A stretch of 64,000 bases of DNA from Lithodes maja (taxonomy: Eukaryota; Arthropoda; Malacostraca; Decapoda; Lithodidae). This document shows positions 42,179 through 55,400 of the stretch, in pieces (the stretch's first letter is position 1; each line of letters begins with the position of its first letter). The stretch is from assembly GCA_037953745.1 (NCBI GenBank), contig JBAKBP010004447.1:1-64000 (forward strand), given 5' to 3'. A program made the position numbers and the translations under genes. The notes beneath the pieces were generated by a model. The model saw only the letters and a program-made list of their open reading frames with translations, was not told where the DNA came from and ran no database searches.

Positions 42179-43683
42179 GTGACGCCTGCAGCTTAGCAGA
42201 ACGCCACGTGGGCTCAGCCACTCGCTTGGCCACTCGCTAACACTCGCCAGGGCAATGAATTTGGCTACAGTCTATCTACAATGTTATACTTTCTTTCTTG
42301 TGAATCGTCATGTAACAGGCAGTATAGAAGTGGTCTTTATTTTCGTCTGTGACAATGCATTATATTTTATATCATCAGTTATAAGTTTAATGTATAAGAC
42401 TGAATGATACAGCTAGAGAGTGTGAGTGAGTAAGTGCAGGAGGCAGAGGGTTGTGCACGCAGTGTTTCGCGTTGTCTCGGTGACGTCATGCCACGGCCGG
42501 GCCCTCTGAGTGGCTGGCCGCTTTGCCGCCCTCCTGCCGCAGGAGAAGGTAGTTCCCCTGCACTCCTTGCTGCCTCCTTGCTGCCAGAGCATGCTTGACC
42601 AGCATAACCTTCACATCTCCCTTGCCATCTGTCCCCGACTTCCACCTATAGAACACTTTCTCTCTCTCTCAACTTCTTACCTCTTATTCTTCTAATCTAT
42701 TTAACCCTCTCATGTTCTTGACACAATTTTGAGCCTATTAGGGATACTTTAAAGCCTTTGTTACCATCAGGGGTATTTAGAAACCTTTAGTTTAGTTACT
42801 TTAACCTCTGCAGTTGTCTTTGAGTTAGCTGTGGGCAGAAAACTAATTTTGGAGTGTGACGCTTCTGCATAGTAGCCACGTGCAGGCATGCGCGCGCGTC
42901 GGCTGCCCAGCCGTTTAGAAACCGGCTGGCGGCAGCCGGCCGGCCGGATTTTCCTTAGTATATATCCTACGACAATGTAACTAATGTCTGGGATATTCTT
43001 ATGTTGTTTCACAGCTTGTAGCTGCCCTTATTCTTAACCAACGCATCTTAGTATATTTTATTCTCGATAGTTGATTGTTTCATTATAATATATAAGATGT
43101 AAGTTTGGTGAGAGTGGGAGGAGACGAGCGGGAGAGAGAGACTGGCTGGGGGACGTTGCTTCGCGCGGAGAGTCTAGCTTGGGACGAGCCTGATGTGCCA
43201 CATGCATTTGTTCGCAACGTTAGGCTTAGTTTCGACTCACGCACGGGGTAGACGATTTTGACCCGGCAACTGTGTTGAGTGTTGCCAAGCCTGGGATGTA
43301 TTCTGCATGCCTAGGGCGGGGTCCAGACAGATTCAAGACTCAGAGCTCACCTCACTGTCGTACCCTTCGGACCACCTTGATATCTATCCCTCTCAACCCC
43401 ACTTAGAAACTTTCTCTCTTACTTTGTATACCTTCCTTCCACTACTTCACCAATCTATTTAATTATCCCATTCCCTTGATAGACCTTATATCTATTATTG
43501 TATTAACGACGAGCTCTCAGATAACTAGATAGGATTTTGGGCCTTATGCAGAGACGTAATTGTTAATGAGACCTAGGAAGCTTTTTTGTTGTCTCATATT
43601 TGGTGGTTTCCTGCTTGCTAGTGAGTTCTTGTGTCAGGTTAGCAGGGGCTAGACTGGAGGGGAGGCTTTTTGCGATCCTTTAA

Positions 43684-43727
43684 GTAAAGTCTGCTGGTGC
43701 GAGTCCTGTGGACCCGCACGACTTTAC
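43684..43727 (+). promoter_or_regulatory. Second hairpin in H LTR
   Basis: GTAAAGTC and GACTTTAC pair perfectly. Inside them GTGCG pairs with CGCAC, with a 5-nt bulge on the 5' side only. It is present in both LTRs of H (the other copy near 59737) but I do not find it in the other families. Confidence 0.5.
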
Positions 43728-43862
43728 TAGGATACCCGTGGGAGTCTGGGGGCATTTTCTTGTCTGTGTCCCTGTGTGTCTAGTGTTGTGTTGTGTGAGG
43801 GCCCTTGCCTAGTCCACTCAGCACTGCGCTAGCACGTCTTGTTTTTGTTTTAGGGTCGCCAG

Positions 43863-43895
43863 GAGAGAGTCAGATACTTGCGATCTGAGTCTCTC
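43863..43895 (+). promoter_or_regulatory. Conserved LTR hairpin (H, 5' LTR)
   Basis: The arms are GAGAGA-G-TCAGAT and ATCTGA-G-TCTCTC around the loop ACTTGCG. Relative to the others, the top C-G pair next to the mismatch is T-A and the internal A.A mismatch is G.G. The 3' LTR copy near 59916-59953 has lost two bases and one pair. Confidence 0.75.
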
Positions 43896-44486
43896 AAGAG
43901 AGCACCCTTTCAATTAGAGTAATTTGGCGCACAGACTTGGGAACGTCCCTAGGCTAGAGCAGGTGGCTCAGCCCGGGTATCCGAAGCCTATATCCTTCCA
44001 GCTAGACCTCTGCCACCTGGCAGATTAACAGCTAGGGGTTTATTATTTCTGTATGCTTGTTATTGTGCCACAGTTTACCGTTTTTGTGAGCATTGTGAGT
44101 CAGGGTGTGGCTTAGAGACTCTGTCCGAGCAGGCTTGCCTGACTAAGAGTGAGAAGCACACCTGTATGTGGTTATGTTGCGAGTTGCTGCCTTTATTTAA
44201 TTATACCTATGCCATTATACACTGTAGGTCCTATCACTAGTATTTATTCCTGCTTATGAGTTGAGAGTTCTCTAAATCCGTAATGTACTTTCTTTGCTAA
44301 GCATCAGATCCTACAGTAGCCGCATGCAGTTTAGAACCCCCCATCTTGTCTACCGGTACGATGTTTTGAGGACTGTTTGCTTTCACCTTCTTTCACGCAG
44401 GGGTGATTAGTTGTATTAATTAACGTAACGTAAAATAGGAGATAAGGCACATTCTATAACTGTGATAATTACTGCAGTACACAAAC

Positions 44487-47400
44487 ATGTCTAATATATC
44501 AGAACACAGTGATGGGTCAGGTCACGATACAGGCTCAGAGGGAGAAAGACCTGTGGAGTGGCTAGTCGATAGCGAGGAGGGTGCTAGAAATTTTTTAGAG
44601 GTGCCCCTTACCGCTGCCAGGGTGTTGAAGCTGAATAAGTATGGCTTAAAGTCTGTGGCAGGTCTTCAGGGTCACCAGGGTTTAAGTGGCATGAGGAAAG
44701 ATCAGCTGAGGACTTTGATATTGGGTTTAGAAGGGAGAGACCTGGGTGGAGAGGCGACTGGGGGCCCCGGTCCCCAGCCCCCCCTCCACTCTACCCCCAT
44801 ATCAAACGTCAGGGTGCCTGAATTTAGTACATACCCCCAAGTTGATGGTCAATGGCAGCGTGGAATTCAATCACAGGGACCCTCCCCATTAAATGCATCT
44901 TCCCCTCCTCAAGGGTTGACTCCAGATTTGTTGTTTCGGCTTGAGATGGCCAAGGTTGAGGCTGCTATCGCTCAGGTTGAGGCCGCCGAAAGACAGGTTA
45001 GTGTGCAGGCTGAGGTTGCTAGAGTTCAGGCTGAGGTTGCTAGAGCTCAGGTTGAGGCTACCGAAAGACAGGCTAGTGTGCAGGCTGAGGCTGCTAGAGC
45101 TCAGGCTGAGGCTGCAGAGAGAACAGCTATACGAGAGGCTGAACTGCAGGCAGAGTCTACTAGGTATCGGGCTGACAGGGAGCTGGAGAGATCTCGAGTG
45201 GAGGTAACAGGACGAAATATTGGGGGAGGTAACAGACATCGGGACCAATCATTGTCGCACCTGCTTAAACTAGTTCCTGTGTTCGATGAGTTATGTGTGA
45301 CTGAGTTTTTTATGCGATTTGAGAAGTGTCAGGAACACCAGTGGCCTCAGGAAAAGTGGGCAGCATTAGTTTCATCAAGACTCCTAGGAAAGGGGCTAAA
45401 AGCGTATGATGCACTACCATTAGAGTCCTGTGTTGTTTATGATGAGCTAAAGAAGGCTGTGCTACGGGCCTATGAGTTACAACCAGAAACGTACCGCTTG
45501 AAGTTTCGGGGTGTTACTAAGGGCAAGGATAGTACCTTCCTGGAACACGCCCGGGTTGTCTGATGCACTACGACATTGGCTGCGTTCTGAGAGGGCAGCT
45601 ACTTTTGAGGAGTTGAGTGAGCTGGTTCTCTTGGAGCAGTTCTTTAAGTGCACAGGCGGGGACGTAACATTAAATATAAAGGAAAACAATCCTAGAACTC
45701 TCCAGGAGGCAGCAGAAATGGCTGACCTCCGACTGTCATTAATTCGAGGGTGCGGAGCAGCAGCTAGGAGTGAATCGGGTGCAAAGGATCGTACCCCTCC
45801 CCCTCCCAAGAATTTTGATACACATAAATACACAAAACCATCTAGCACTGACAATAAAACTGAACATAAACCAAATACTGTCCCGTATAAGAAGTCTAAT
45901 GGTACCTCCCACTCACAAGGGAAACCAAAGAGTAAAGACTGCTTTGCATGTCACAAGGAGGGTCACTTTGCAAATGCTTGTCCGAACAAGCCACCAAACA
46001 AGGTTGTGTCATTGGCCCGCAGCATAGGAGTGTCGCCTATATCTTCTGAGTTTGCCAAGGGTAGTTCGTCAGAGGTTGGGACACAGCCTGTGTTCAAGAG
46101 TCCGGAAGGCTCGAACCCTGTCCGCGACGTCTTTGGGGGTAATAGAGGGCATGGTTTTGTGAGGTGGGCTGGCGAAAGGCGAGGAGTTAAGCTATTGCGT
46201 GATATGGGGGCTACTCAGACCTTGTTAAGGAACTTTACTGGTAGACCGATTAACGCTGCTCGGGTGGTGGTAGTTCAGGGGATCAATGCTACGAATTCCT
46301 ACCCGCTGGTGCGGATGGAGCTGGAGGTGGATGGTGTGGCGAAGGAGCTGGATGTCGGAATTGTAGAGAACTTGCCTGTTGGGGGCGTCGACCTCCTCCT
46401 CGGCAACGACTTTGCTGTGCCTGCTTCTAAGGTTTCACCCTTGGTCGTTGCCGAGAAGGCGGCCGACGTTAGTAGGGAGGAACAGGAGTGGGTTGAGAAG
46501 TGTAGCGTACAAACCATGGCGTGTGTTGTGACGCGTTCTCAGACATCCGGAGCCTTGCAGCCACCACCTCAGTCTCGGAGGAAAGGTCACAAGAAAACGG
46601 GAAGTGTTGGTCAATTGGAGAGTTTTGAGCCGGCAGTGTTTCTTGGTGACTCATTATTGGCACCTATGTTAGAGTCTGGAGAGGCCCCGGGGCCTGTCAC
46701 CGCTAGTGCAGGTACAGGGCAGGAAGAGACTCTGCGACAGCATCGTTATGCGCAGCGTGAGGAAAGGATGGCTCAGCGGGACATTCAAGGTGGAAATAAA
46801 TTATTTAAGATGAACTTGGATAATCTCGCACCTGCTGATATATGTTCCTTGCAGCTGGAAGATCCTGAAGTCAGGGTGTGTGGTAATGGTGCTATCGAAC
46901 TGGAGAGCGATGGGGATGCGCAGCCTGGTGTTTTTTTCTTGTCCGAGGGGATCTTGTATCGGAGACATCAGGATCCCAAGAAAAAGTGGGATGGCGGGTC
47001 AGGATTAGTGGACCAGTTAGTAGTACCGAGGATGTGCCGTGAGAGCTTATTGAGATTAGCTCATAATGTGCCTTTGGCAGGGCACCTGGGGGCACGTAAG
47101 ACGGAGGCAGCTCTGAGCGAGCTTTTCTGGTGGCCTGGGTTAAAGGCGAGTGTCGTGTCATGGGTGTCACAGTGTCACACTTGTCAAGTTGTTGGGAAAC
47201 CCAATCAGGTCATCCCGAGAGCCCCGTTACAACCCATCCCTGTCATTGGGCCGCCCTTCAGCAAAGTAGTTATCGATATGGTTGGCCCATTGCCCCCCAC
47301 TAGTGCCGGCAATTAATTTGTACTAACTGTAATGGATGTAGCAACACGGTATCCAGATGCTTACCCCATGCGCAACGGGATGGCTAAGACTGTTGTCAAA

Positions 47401-49638
47401 AACCTACTTGTCTATTTCTCTCGTTATGGCTACCCTCAGGAGATCCAGTCTGATCAGGGATCCAATTTTACTTCTGCTCTGTTTACGCAGACCATGCAGC
47501 AACATGGGATAGTGTCTGTGGTGTCATCTGCCTACCATCCCGAGAGTCAGGGAGTTTTGGAAAGGTGGCACTCGACTCTCAAGAGTATGTTGCGGTGTTA
47601 TTGCATGGAAAATGGGAAGGACTGGGATCTAGGTCTCCCATACGTTTTATTTGCTGCGAGAGAAGTACCTGGGGAGAGCTTGGGATTTAGCCCGAACGAG
47701 TTGGTTTTTGGACACAGGGTCAGGGGGCCCCTCCACATAGTCAAGGAGATCTGGGAGGGAGTCACAAAGCCATGCTCGCTTCTAAAGTATGTAGTTGAAA
47801 GCCATGAGAGAATGCTAAAGAGCTTGGAGGTAGCAGGTCGGAACCTTAAGAGTTCACAAGCTCAGATGAAGGACAGATACGACCAGAAGGTGAAGCTGAG
47901 GGAGTTTGAAGTAGATCAGGAGGTACTGATACTACTGCCTCAGGTGGGACACCTCTTGTCTGCCAAGTATTCTGGTCCGTATCGGGTTGTAAGGAAGGTT
48001 TCTGATCTCGACTATTTAGTAGCTACTCCTGATCGTAAGGAAAAGAACCAACTTTGCCATGTAAATTTGATGAAAGAGTATGTGAGGCGCCCCTCCGAGC
48101 CTCTCACTGTCCCGGTGTTGATCTGCAGCGATCGTGGTGGAGAAGGAGGAAGGGACAGTCAAGCTGCGGGGGAGGATAATTGGGATTGTCATGTTTCCGC
48201 GGATCAGTGGGCGGGGAATTCTAGACAAGTGGCTCACGAGTTGATATTGCACCTGCCTGAGCAACAGCGTGTAGCTGTGCAGCACTTGTTTGATTCAAAC
48301 CCAGCTGTTTTTGCGGAGCATCCTGGCCTCACTACTCAAGCGGTGCACGATGTCGATGTTGGGGACCACCCGCCCTTTAAGTCAGTGCCATACCATGTTC
48401 CCCCTATTAAATTACCAGCACTTAGGGAAGAGCTGGATTATATGCTGAACCGTGGGCTGATTTCTGAGGGTGCAGTAAGGTGGACTTCCCCAGTCACACT
48501 GCAGCCCAAACCAGATGGCAAGGTGCGGTTTTGTATAGATTTCCGCAGGTTGAATGGTTTAACCCCCACAAATGCCTACCCTCTCCCTCGCGTGGACGAC
48601 AGTGTGGATAAGATAGGAAAAGCCAAGTTCCTCACTAAGATAGACCTTGTTAAGGGTTATAGGCAAGTGCCCTTGTCTGAGCGAGCGCGAGAGGTGTGTG
48701 AGTTTGTGGTGGACGGTGCCACATATCGTTGCCATGTTATGCCATACGGGCTGAAAAATGCCCCTGCAACGTTTCAGAAATTAATGAACGACATTGTAGC
48801 CGACATTCCCAACTGTACGGTGTACCTAGATGATGTCATAATATACGACGAGGATTTTAACAGTCACTGTGCTCACATCGGACAGCTTTTTAATAAACTG
48901 AATGAAGCAGGTTTGGTGGTAAACCTGGGTAAGTGCGATTTTGTCAAAGCCACAGTTTTGTACCTGGGGTTCGAGGTGGGGATGGGTCAGGTATGCCCTC
49001 CACAGACAAAGATCAAAGCCATCGATCAGTTTCCCCAGCCTATGACTAAGAAACAAATCATGCGGTTTCTAGGTATGATAGGCTATTATCGTCGCTTCAT
49101 ATTAGGCTATTCAACTGTACTTGCACCTTTAACTGGCTTATTATCTAAGGACAAGAAGTTCCGGTGGTCTCCTGAGTGTGCAGAGGCGTTTTCCTTGGTG
49201 AAACACCTGTTATGTACCCAACCCATACTCAGGGCCCCGGACTTCAGCAGACCTTTTCAGCTGGCGACTGATACCAGTGGCGTAGGGGCTGGGGCTGTCT
49301 TGTTACAGAAAGATGATGAAGGTATCGAACATCCAGTGAGTTTTTAAAGTAAAAAATTCAATAGTGCACAAAGGAATTACTCTGTAATTGAAAAATAACT
49401 CCTGGCGATAGTGCTGGCGCTCAGGCACTTCGATGTATATGTTCCTGCTTTCGGACCAGTCGTAGTGGTTTATACCGATCATCACCCTCTGAAATTCTTG
49501 AATCAGTTTCATAACCGGAATATGAGGCTGACCAGGTGGTCACTCATGCTTCAGGAGTATAATCTGGACATACGCCATATTGCCGGTTCTGATAACGTGA
49601 TAGCGGATTGTCTATCAAGGGTGAATGATGTTGGTTAG
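44487..49638 (+). pseudogene. Gag-Pol of element H, multiply disrupted
   Basis: The reading starts at ATG 44487. Gag shows the SAP-like start, an Ala/Gln/Glu heptad coiled coil (about residues 150-250), a SCAN-like capsid and a CFACHKEGHFANAC knuckle. A frameshift near 45555 lies in the motif EHAR-DL. The protease triad reads D-M-G (46201-46209) instead of D-T-G. In-frame TAA codons are at 47314 (early integrase), 49345 and 49396 (RNase H). RT keeps YLDD but has GYRQ for GYWQ. Domain order is the same as in A: integrase before RT. H cannot make functional protease, full integrase or RNase H. Confidence 0.92.
46399..46455 (+). promoter_or_regulatory. Conserved coding stem-loop at the end of protease (H)
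   Basis: CTCGGCAACGACT pairs with GGTCGTTGCCGAG: twelve Watson-Crick pairs plus one closing U-G pair next to a 31-nt loop. The pairing persists although the flanking synonymous codons differ from A and E. Confidence 0.72.
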
Positions 49639-49962
49639 ACTGCCACAGGATTGTGGGTTGAGTGTGGAGGAAAATAGGCTGTCACTGTAGTTCAGCCGAA
49701 AAAAACAAATTAAAAAAGCAAAAACCTTATAAAAACTCTTTATTTTTTATAACGTGTAGAATTTTGTATAAGATGTTGTAGCAGTATCTAAGTTGAATGT
49801 TTTCGCTTATTGTCGCTAAGTTAGTTGAACTTGCTCGGTGGAGCGCAACAGTCTTTATTTTTTTTATATATAGTGCCTTGTGTCGCAACAGTGTGTGGTA
49901 CTATGAGAAGCTTTCTGTTAGATATGAAGAACTTAGTCAAGGGTCTTATATCTTGGGGGAGG
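49639..49962 (+). other. 3' untranslated region and polypurine tract of H
   Basis: 324 bp contain no gene. They end ATATCTTGGGGGAGG (49948-49962) at the start of the 3' LTR. Confidence 0.7.
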
Positions 49963-50162
49963 TGTGACGCTTCTGCATAGTAGCCACGTGCGGGCATGTG
50001 CGCGCGTCGGCTGCCCAGCCGTTTAGAAACTGGCTGGCGGCAGCCGGCCGGCCGCCTTTTCCTTAGTATATATCCTACGACAATGTAACTAATGTCTGGG
50101 ATATTCTTATGTTGTTTCACAGCTTGTGGCTGCCCTTATTCTTAACCAACGCATCTTAGTAT

Positions 50163-52007
50163 TGTTACGACCGGGCACTCGGGTACACTAGGGCTCTTAC
50201 ACAGGACTCGAGTATGGCTCGCTGCCACAACGGAAACACACGATCCCAACCCCAGAGTACTGCCAGCCGAACAAAAAACGCCACTACCCTCCAGAGTTCT
50301 ATCTGCTATAACGGGGTATACAAGAACTCGGTACTAGCGTTTCACACAACAGACTAATAACAAGACGGGAGTTATCTAGTCTGGTCAACAATCAAACAAA
50401 GAAGAAAGTACTACAACACTAAAGAATAGTGTTGGCTGAAGCCGAAGTAATCCACCCTTGAACTAAGAACTTAAGAAGTCCTCCACCCTCTACTTCGGAT
50501 CGGCACTATTACGTTACGTTAAACAATAGTCCTCGAGCATCAAGCAAGGAATCTTCTGATAAGTTAGATGCTTCTCGAATACTCATAAGAAGTAAGTATC
50601 GGATTTTGAACAGCAATTTAATGAATAACTCACTGGTAATTAAAGGCTTTAAATTGACATAAGAAGAATTATAAGAATAAGCAATAGGATATGGCAAACA
50701 TTAAGAAGAAGTACTCCGACAATGCACTGGCAATAGCCTACTAAGATTGTGCTCGCGGGCCACTAATCTCTGAAGTAGCTAAGCGTGCCACACATGAAAT
50801 CAATAGTGCTTAAACAATAATATACATAAGGAGAAGCTTCAATACTATACTGTATCTGCTGGTCGAGCAAAGTCTAGCTGGGATATCTAAGGTTAAGAGA
50901 CAATGGCTGAGCAAGCGGCTCGTAGCCTAGCGAGGTCCTTAAGACTGTGCGGCCAAATTACGGTAATTGACGGGATGCTCTCTTGAGAGATCCAGATCAC
51001 TAGTATCTGGTTCTCTCCTGGCGATCCTCTCAAAGTCAAGCAAATGAGATAGCACAGTGTTGGGTGGCACAGGCAAAAGCCCTCACTCGCAACACAGTGC
51101 TAAACTCCCACGGTACACAGTCAGAAAGACCACCTAGGCGTTCCACGTCTCCGTTGCAATTGTACTGGTTCAACCGCAACCTAGTACTCATAGGAAATCA
51201 CAACTCAGAAACCCTATCCCAGTCTAGCATTGCCCAAACCAGCAGAAAACAGGAACATGAATAATCGCACACAGGGAAATGCATATACGAGTGCAACAAA
51301 CATCAATCAATCCTATTCTAGTTAACCCTTCCAAAAATAGGCTATCTAACAGGCACTTATCTCGTGAGAACTCAAGCGATAATACTTTGGCTGACTAAAT
51401 CTGCACCAAAGGGGTCATGGAGGTTAAACAGGGACGAGAAGAGAAGAAGATAGGCTGTTCAGAGAGTAGAGAAAGTTCACATCAGTCGGAAGAATATGGA
51501 TAGTTGCAAGGGATATGAGAAGTCGCTTTGCCTGATGAGTTCTGAAGAAAATGCGGCGAGTCTTCCCTTTTTATACTCGGCCCTCTAGCGGCATATCTCA
51601 AACTACTTAAGGACCGCCCACTGGCAATCATGACGTCATATTCTCTCTCAATCTGGGATCGACAAAGAACTTCCCACGCGCTGAAAGGGAGGAAGGGAGG
51701 AGGGAGGAGGGAGTGAGGCCTACACACCTCGTGGCGCGCTCACTGGCCGTCGTTACATAACTCTCTCTCTCATCATTGTATATAAGTCCCACACACAATA
51801 CTTATATCTAATGATATAAAATAGAACTCGTTGACTTAGAAGAAAACAAAATACATAATGATAATACTTATAGTACAACGGTTCACATAAACTGAGTTAG
51901 GAAACTCTACACAGACTACAGCCAAAGTTCCTGCCCTGACGATCCTAGCGAGGGTGGGGCCTGACTGGGCGTTCTGTACAGCATGCTCATACTCGACATG
52001 CGTCACA
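50163..52007 (-). repeat. 3' LTR of G (left)
   Basis: It runs from TGTTACGACCGGGC to ATGCGTCACA on the plus strand, TGTGACG...CGTAACA in element sense. A copy of the conserved hairpin is at 50985-51017 and the TATA box at 51567-51575. Next to it, ATCTTGGGGGAGG (minus, 52008-52020) is the polypurine tract. Confidence 0.95.
50985..51017 (-). promoter_or_regulatory. Conserved LTR hairpin (G, left LTR)
   Basis: It is identical to 58083-58115. The arms are GAGAGA-A-CCAGAT and ATCTGG-A-TCTCTC around the loop ACTAGTG in element sense. Confidence 0.78.
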
Positions 52008-52495
52008 CCTCCCCCAAGATTTTACTTGCTCAACCCTGAGCTAAAATCTGATATACAGAACCCCATCAAACCCCTCACACCCAGCGACCGCATGGCACTA
52101 AAACAACGCTGAGTTTATCACTAAAACACATCTTATAAAAAAAAAAAAAATCACATTTCATAACTCCTCCCAACAATAGTAAAAGACATAATATCATGCT
52201 CCCAGAGCGAGCTTACAGCAGCTCAGCCGTTTGATAGTTCGTGGACTACTCAAACTTTATAGGCTATGACAAACTTATACAATTATCTTCATCAAAAAGA
52301 AAGAGTTTTTATATGATTTTTATATTTTAATATGTTTTTTTCCGGCTGCACTATAAGGGCAGCCTATTTTCTTCTATACCAAACGCTCAACAATCCTGCT
52401 TTACGACCCAATACGCTGGGCTACAACCGCGAGCCAACAAGCACCAAGCGCAAAATACTACTCAAACTAAAGCAGGAGGCTACCCGTGTGTCAAT

Positions 52496-55400
52496 CTACC
52501 CAGGATCATATACCCCTGAACGACCACATGCAACCTCGTTGTCACAACCGGCAATATGGCTTATGTCCAGGTTATATACCAATAACCTTAGTGACCACCT
52601 GGTCAGCCTCATATTCCGATTGTGAAACTGGTCCAAGATCTCGAGAGGGTAATGATCTGGGTAAACTACACCGACCGGACCATAGGCTGGAACATAGATC
52701 TCGAAATGCCCCAGCGCATCATTGTCCTTTTCACTTTCATTCATCAGGCTCTGACACGTTGCTGGTGCATTCTTAAGTCCGTCAGGCATAACATTGCACT
52801 GGTAGGTACTCCCGTCCACAACAAAACCACATACCTCTTTAGCACGCTCGGACAAAGGTACTTGCCAGTAACCTTTTACTAAATCAACTTTAGACAAAAA
52901 CCGAGCATTACCAATTTTATCAACACTATCATCAACCCGAGGAAGAGGATATGGGTTAGTTGGAGTCAAACCGTTTAGCCTACGGAAATCAATACAGAAG
53001 CGTACCTTGCCATCTGGTTTAGGCTGCAGTGTTACGGGGGAAGTCCATTTAACGGTACCTTTCTCTATCAACCCTCTACCGAGCATATACTCCAACTCAT
53101 CCCTCAGAGCGGGTAGTTTTATGGGGGGCACACGGTATGGGATTGACTTAAAGGGTAGATGGTGCCCCACGTCAACATCATGCATAGCCTGAGTAGTGAG
53201 GCCTGGATGTTCAGCGAATACAGTGGGGTATAAACCGAGCAACTGACGGATAGCTTCAAATTGCGGCTCAGGCAAATGGGCTATAGCCTCGTCAGCCCTT
53301 AGGCTCGAGTTCCCCGCCCACTGATCCGCTGAAACATGGTGATCCCAGCTATCCTCCTCTGAAGCTTGACTGTCCCCCTCTCCTTCTCCACCACGGCCGC
53401 AACAAGCCAACACAGGGACAGTGAGAGGCTCAGAGGGGCGCCTCACATACTCTTTTATCAGGTTCACGTGACATAACTGATTCTTCTTCCTCCTGTCTGG
53501 AGTGGCAACAAGGTAATCTAGGTCCGAAATTTTCTCCACAATTTTATAGGGTCCAGTATACTTCGCCGACAAGGGGTTACCCACCAAAGGCAACAAAATC
53601 AACACCTCCTGTCCCACAATGAACTCCCGGAGCTTCACTTTGCGATCATACCTGTCCTTCATTAAAGCTTGTGACCCTGTTAAATTCCGACCTGCCATCT
53701 CCAGACTCTTAAGCATGCGCTCACGGCTTTCAAACACATACTTCAACAAGGAACAAGGCGGCACAGTTCCTTCCCAAATTTCCCGCAGCATATTAAGGGG
53801 GCCCCTGACTCGGTGTCCAAAAATCAGCTCGTTTGGACTAAATCCCAGGCTCTCACCAGGCACTTCCCGAGCAGCAAACAGTACATACGGCAATCCAAGA
53901 TCCCAATCTCTTCCGTTATCAGCACAATAACACCTGAGCATGCTTTTAAGGGTGGCATGCCACCGCTCAAGCACCCCTTGGCTCTCAGGGTGATACGCTG
54001 ACGATACCACCGCCCGTATTCCATGCTGTTGCATTGTTTGCTTAAAGAGATTGGAGGTGAAATTGGACCCCTGATCAGACTGAATCTCCTCCGGGTACCC
54101 GTACCTTGAAAAGTACCACAACAAGTTACTGACTACCGTCTTAGCCATGCCGTTTTTCATGGGGTATGCATCGGGGTATCTAGTGGCAACATCCATGATG
54201 GTTAACAAAAATTTATTACCAGCCTTTGTGGGAGGGAGGGGACCAACCATGTCAACAACAATCTTACTAAAAGGTGGCCCAATTACAGGAATAGGGTGCA
54301 ACGGAGCTTTAGGAATAACTTGGTTTGGTTTCCCGACCCGTTGACAAATATCACATGAGTTTATCCAGGACTGCACATGAGACTTCATCCCCGGCCACCA
54401 AAACAACTTCCCCAAAGCCGCCACCGTTTTTCTTACCCCCAAATGTCCTGCCAGCGGTGTGTCATGCGCCAAACTCAGTAGGCTATCCCTGCACTCCCGC
54501 GGCACCATCAACTGGTCCACTACCCCGAACCCCATCTTCCAGCTACGGTTAGGGTCTTGAAAACGCCGATACAGGATGCCATCTAAATAAAAAAAATCTC
54601 CCGGCTGTGCATCACCGTCCTCGTCGAGCTCCACAGCTCCATTAGCACACGTTTGGAGCTCAGGGTCCTCCAGCTGCAACCGACGTATATCTGAGGGTGC
54701 CAAGCGATCTAACTGCTCCCGGAGCAATGCATGACCCTCCCCGATACTGAGCTGCTCCCTCTGTCTCTCTCGATGTTCATAACGTTGCTGTCGTGGAGAC
54801 TCGTCATGCCCAGCCTCGTCACTCTCGATGACAGGCCCAGGGGCTACTCCAGAACTAAGTAATGGTGCTAATACTGAATCACCCAGGAGAGCCGCCGAGT
54901 CAAAACTCTTAAAACCAACTCCAGCTTTAGCCTCCTCCTGTTGATCGTTCCTCTGCTGGTCTGAAGACGGAGGACTAGGCTGTGACACTTTAGCTGCCCG
55001 AGCTCGGGTGACAGCACACGCCATGGGTTGTGCCTGGCACCGCTCGACCCACTCTCGCTCTTCCCTACTCACGTCGGCCGGCCTCTCGGCAACGACTAAG
55101 GGTAGAACCTCAGAAGCGGGCATTGCAAAGTCGTTGCCGAGAAGAAGGTCGACGCCCTCCACTGGCAGTTTCTCCACAATCCCAACATCCAATTCACGTG
55201 CCACACCATCCACCTCCAACTCCAACCGCACCAGCGGGTATGACCGAGTTGCATTAATACCCTGCACCACCACCACCCGAGCCGCATTTATAGGGTAGCC
55301 AGTCAAGTTTTTCATCAAAGTCTGGGAAGCACCTGTATCACGCAAGACCTCTACTCCATGCTTGCGCCCCGCCCACATCACGCAACCCCGTCCTCTATGG

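Larger units (their letters stand above)
42855..44432 (+). repeat. 5' LTR of H, 3'-truncated
   Basis: It begins TGTGACGCTTCTGC and matches the 3' LTR up to TTAATTAACGTAACGT. There the 3' LTR continues for about 320 bp to ...GACGTAACA, whereas here a 50-bp leader to the gag ATG follows. The TGGCGACC primer site is therefore absent. Confidence 0.88.

Noticed and set aside
43690..43730. GGTGCGAGTCC resembling a tRNA T-arm
   Set aside because: No acceptor, D or anticodon arm surrounds it. The sequence is explained by the GTAAAGTC/GACTTTAC hairpin of the H LTR.
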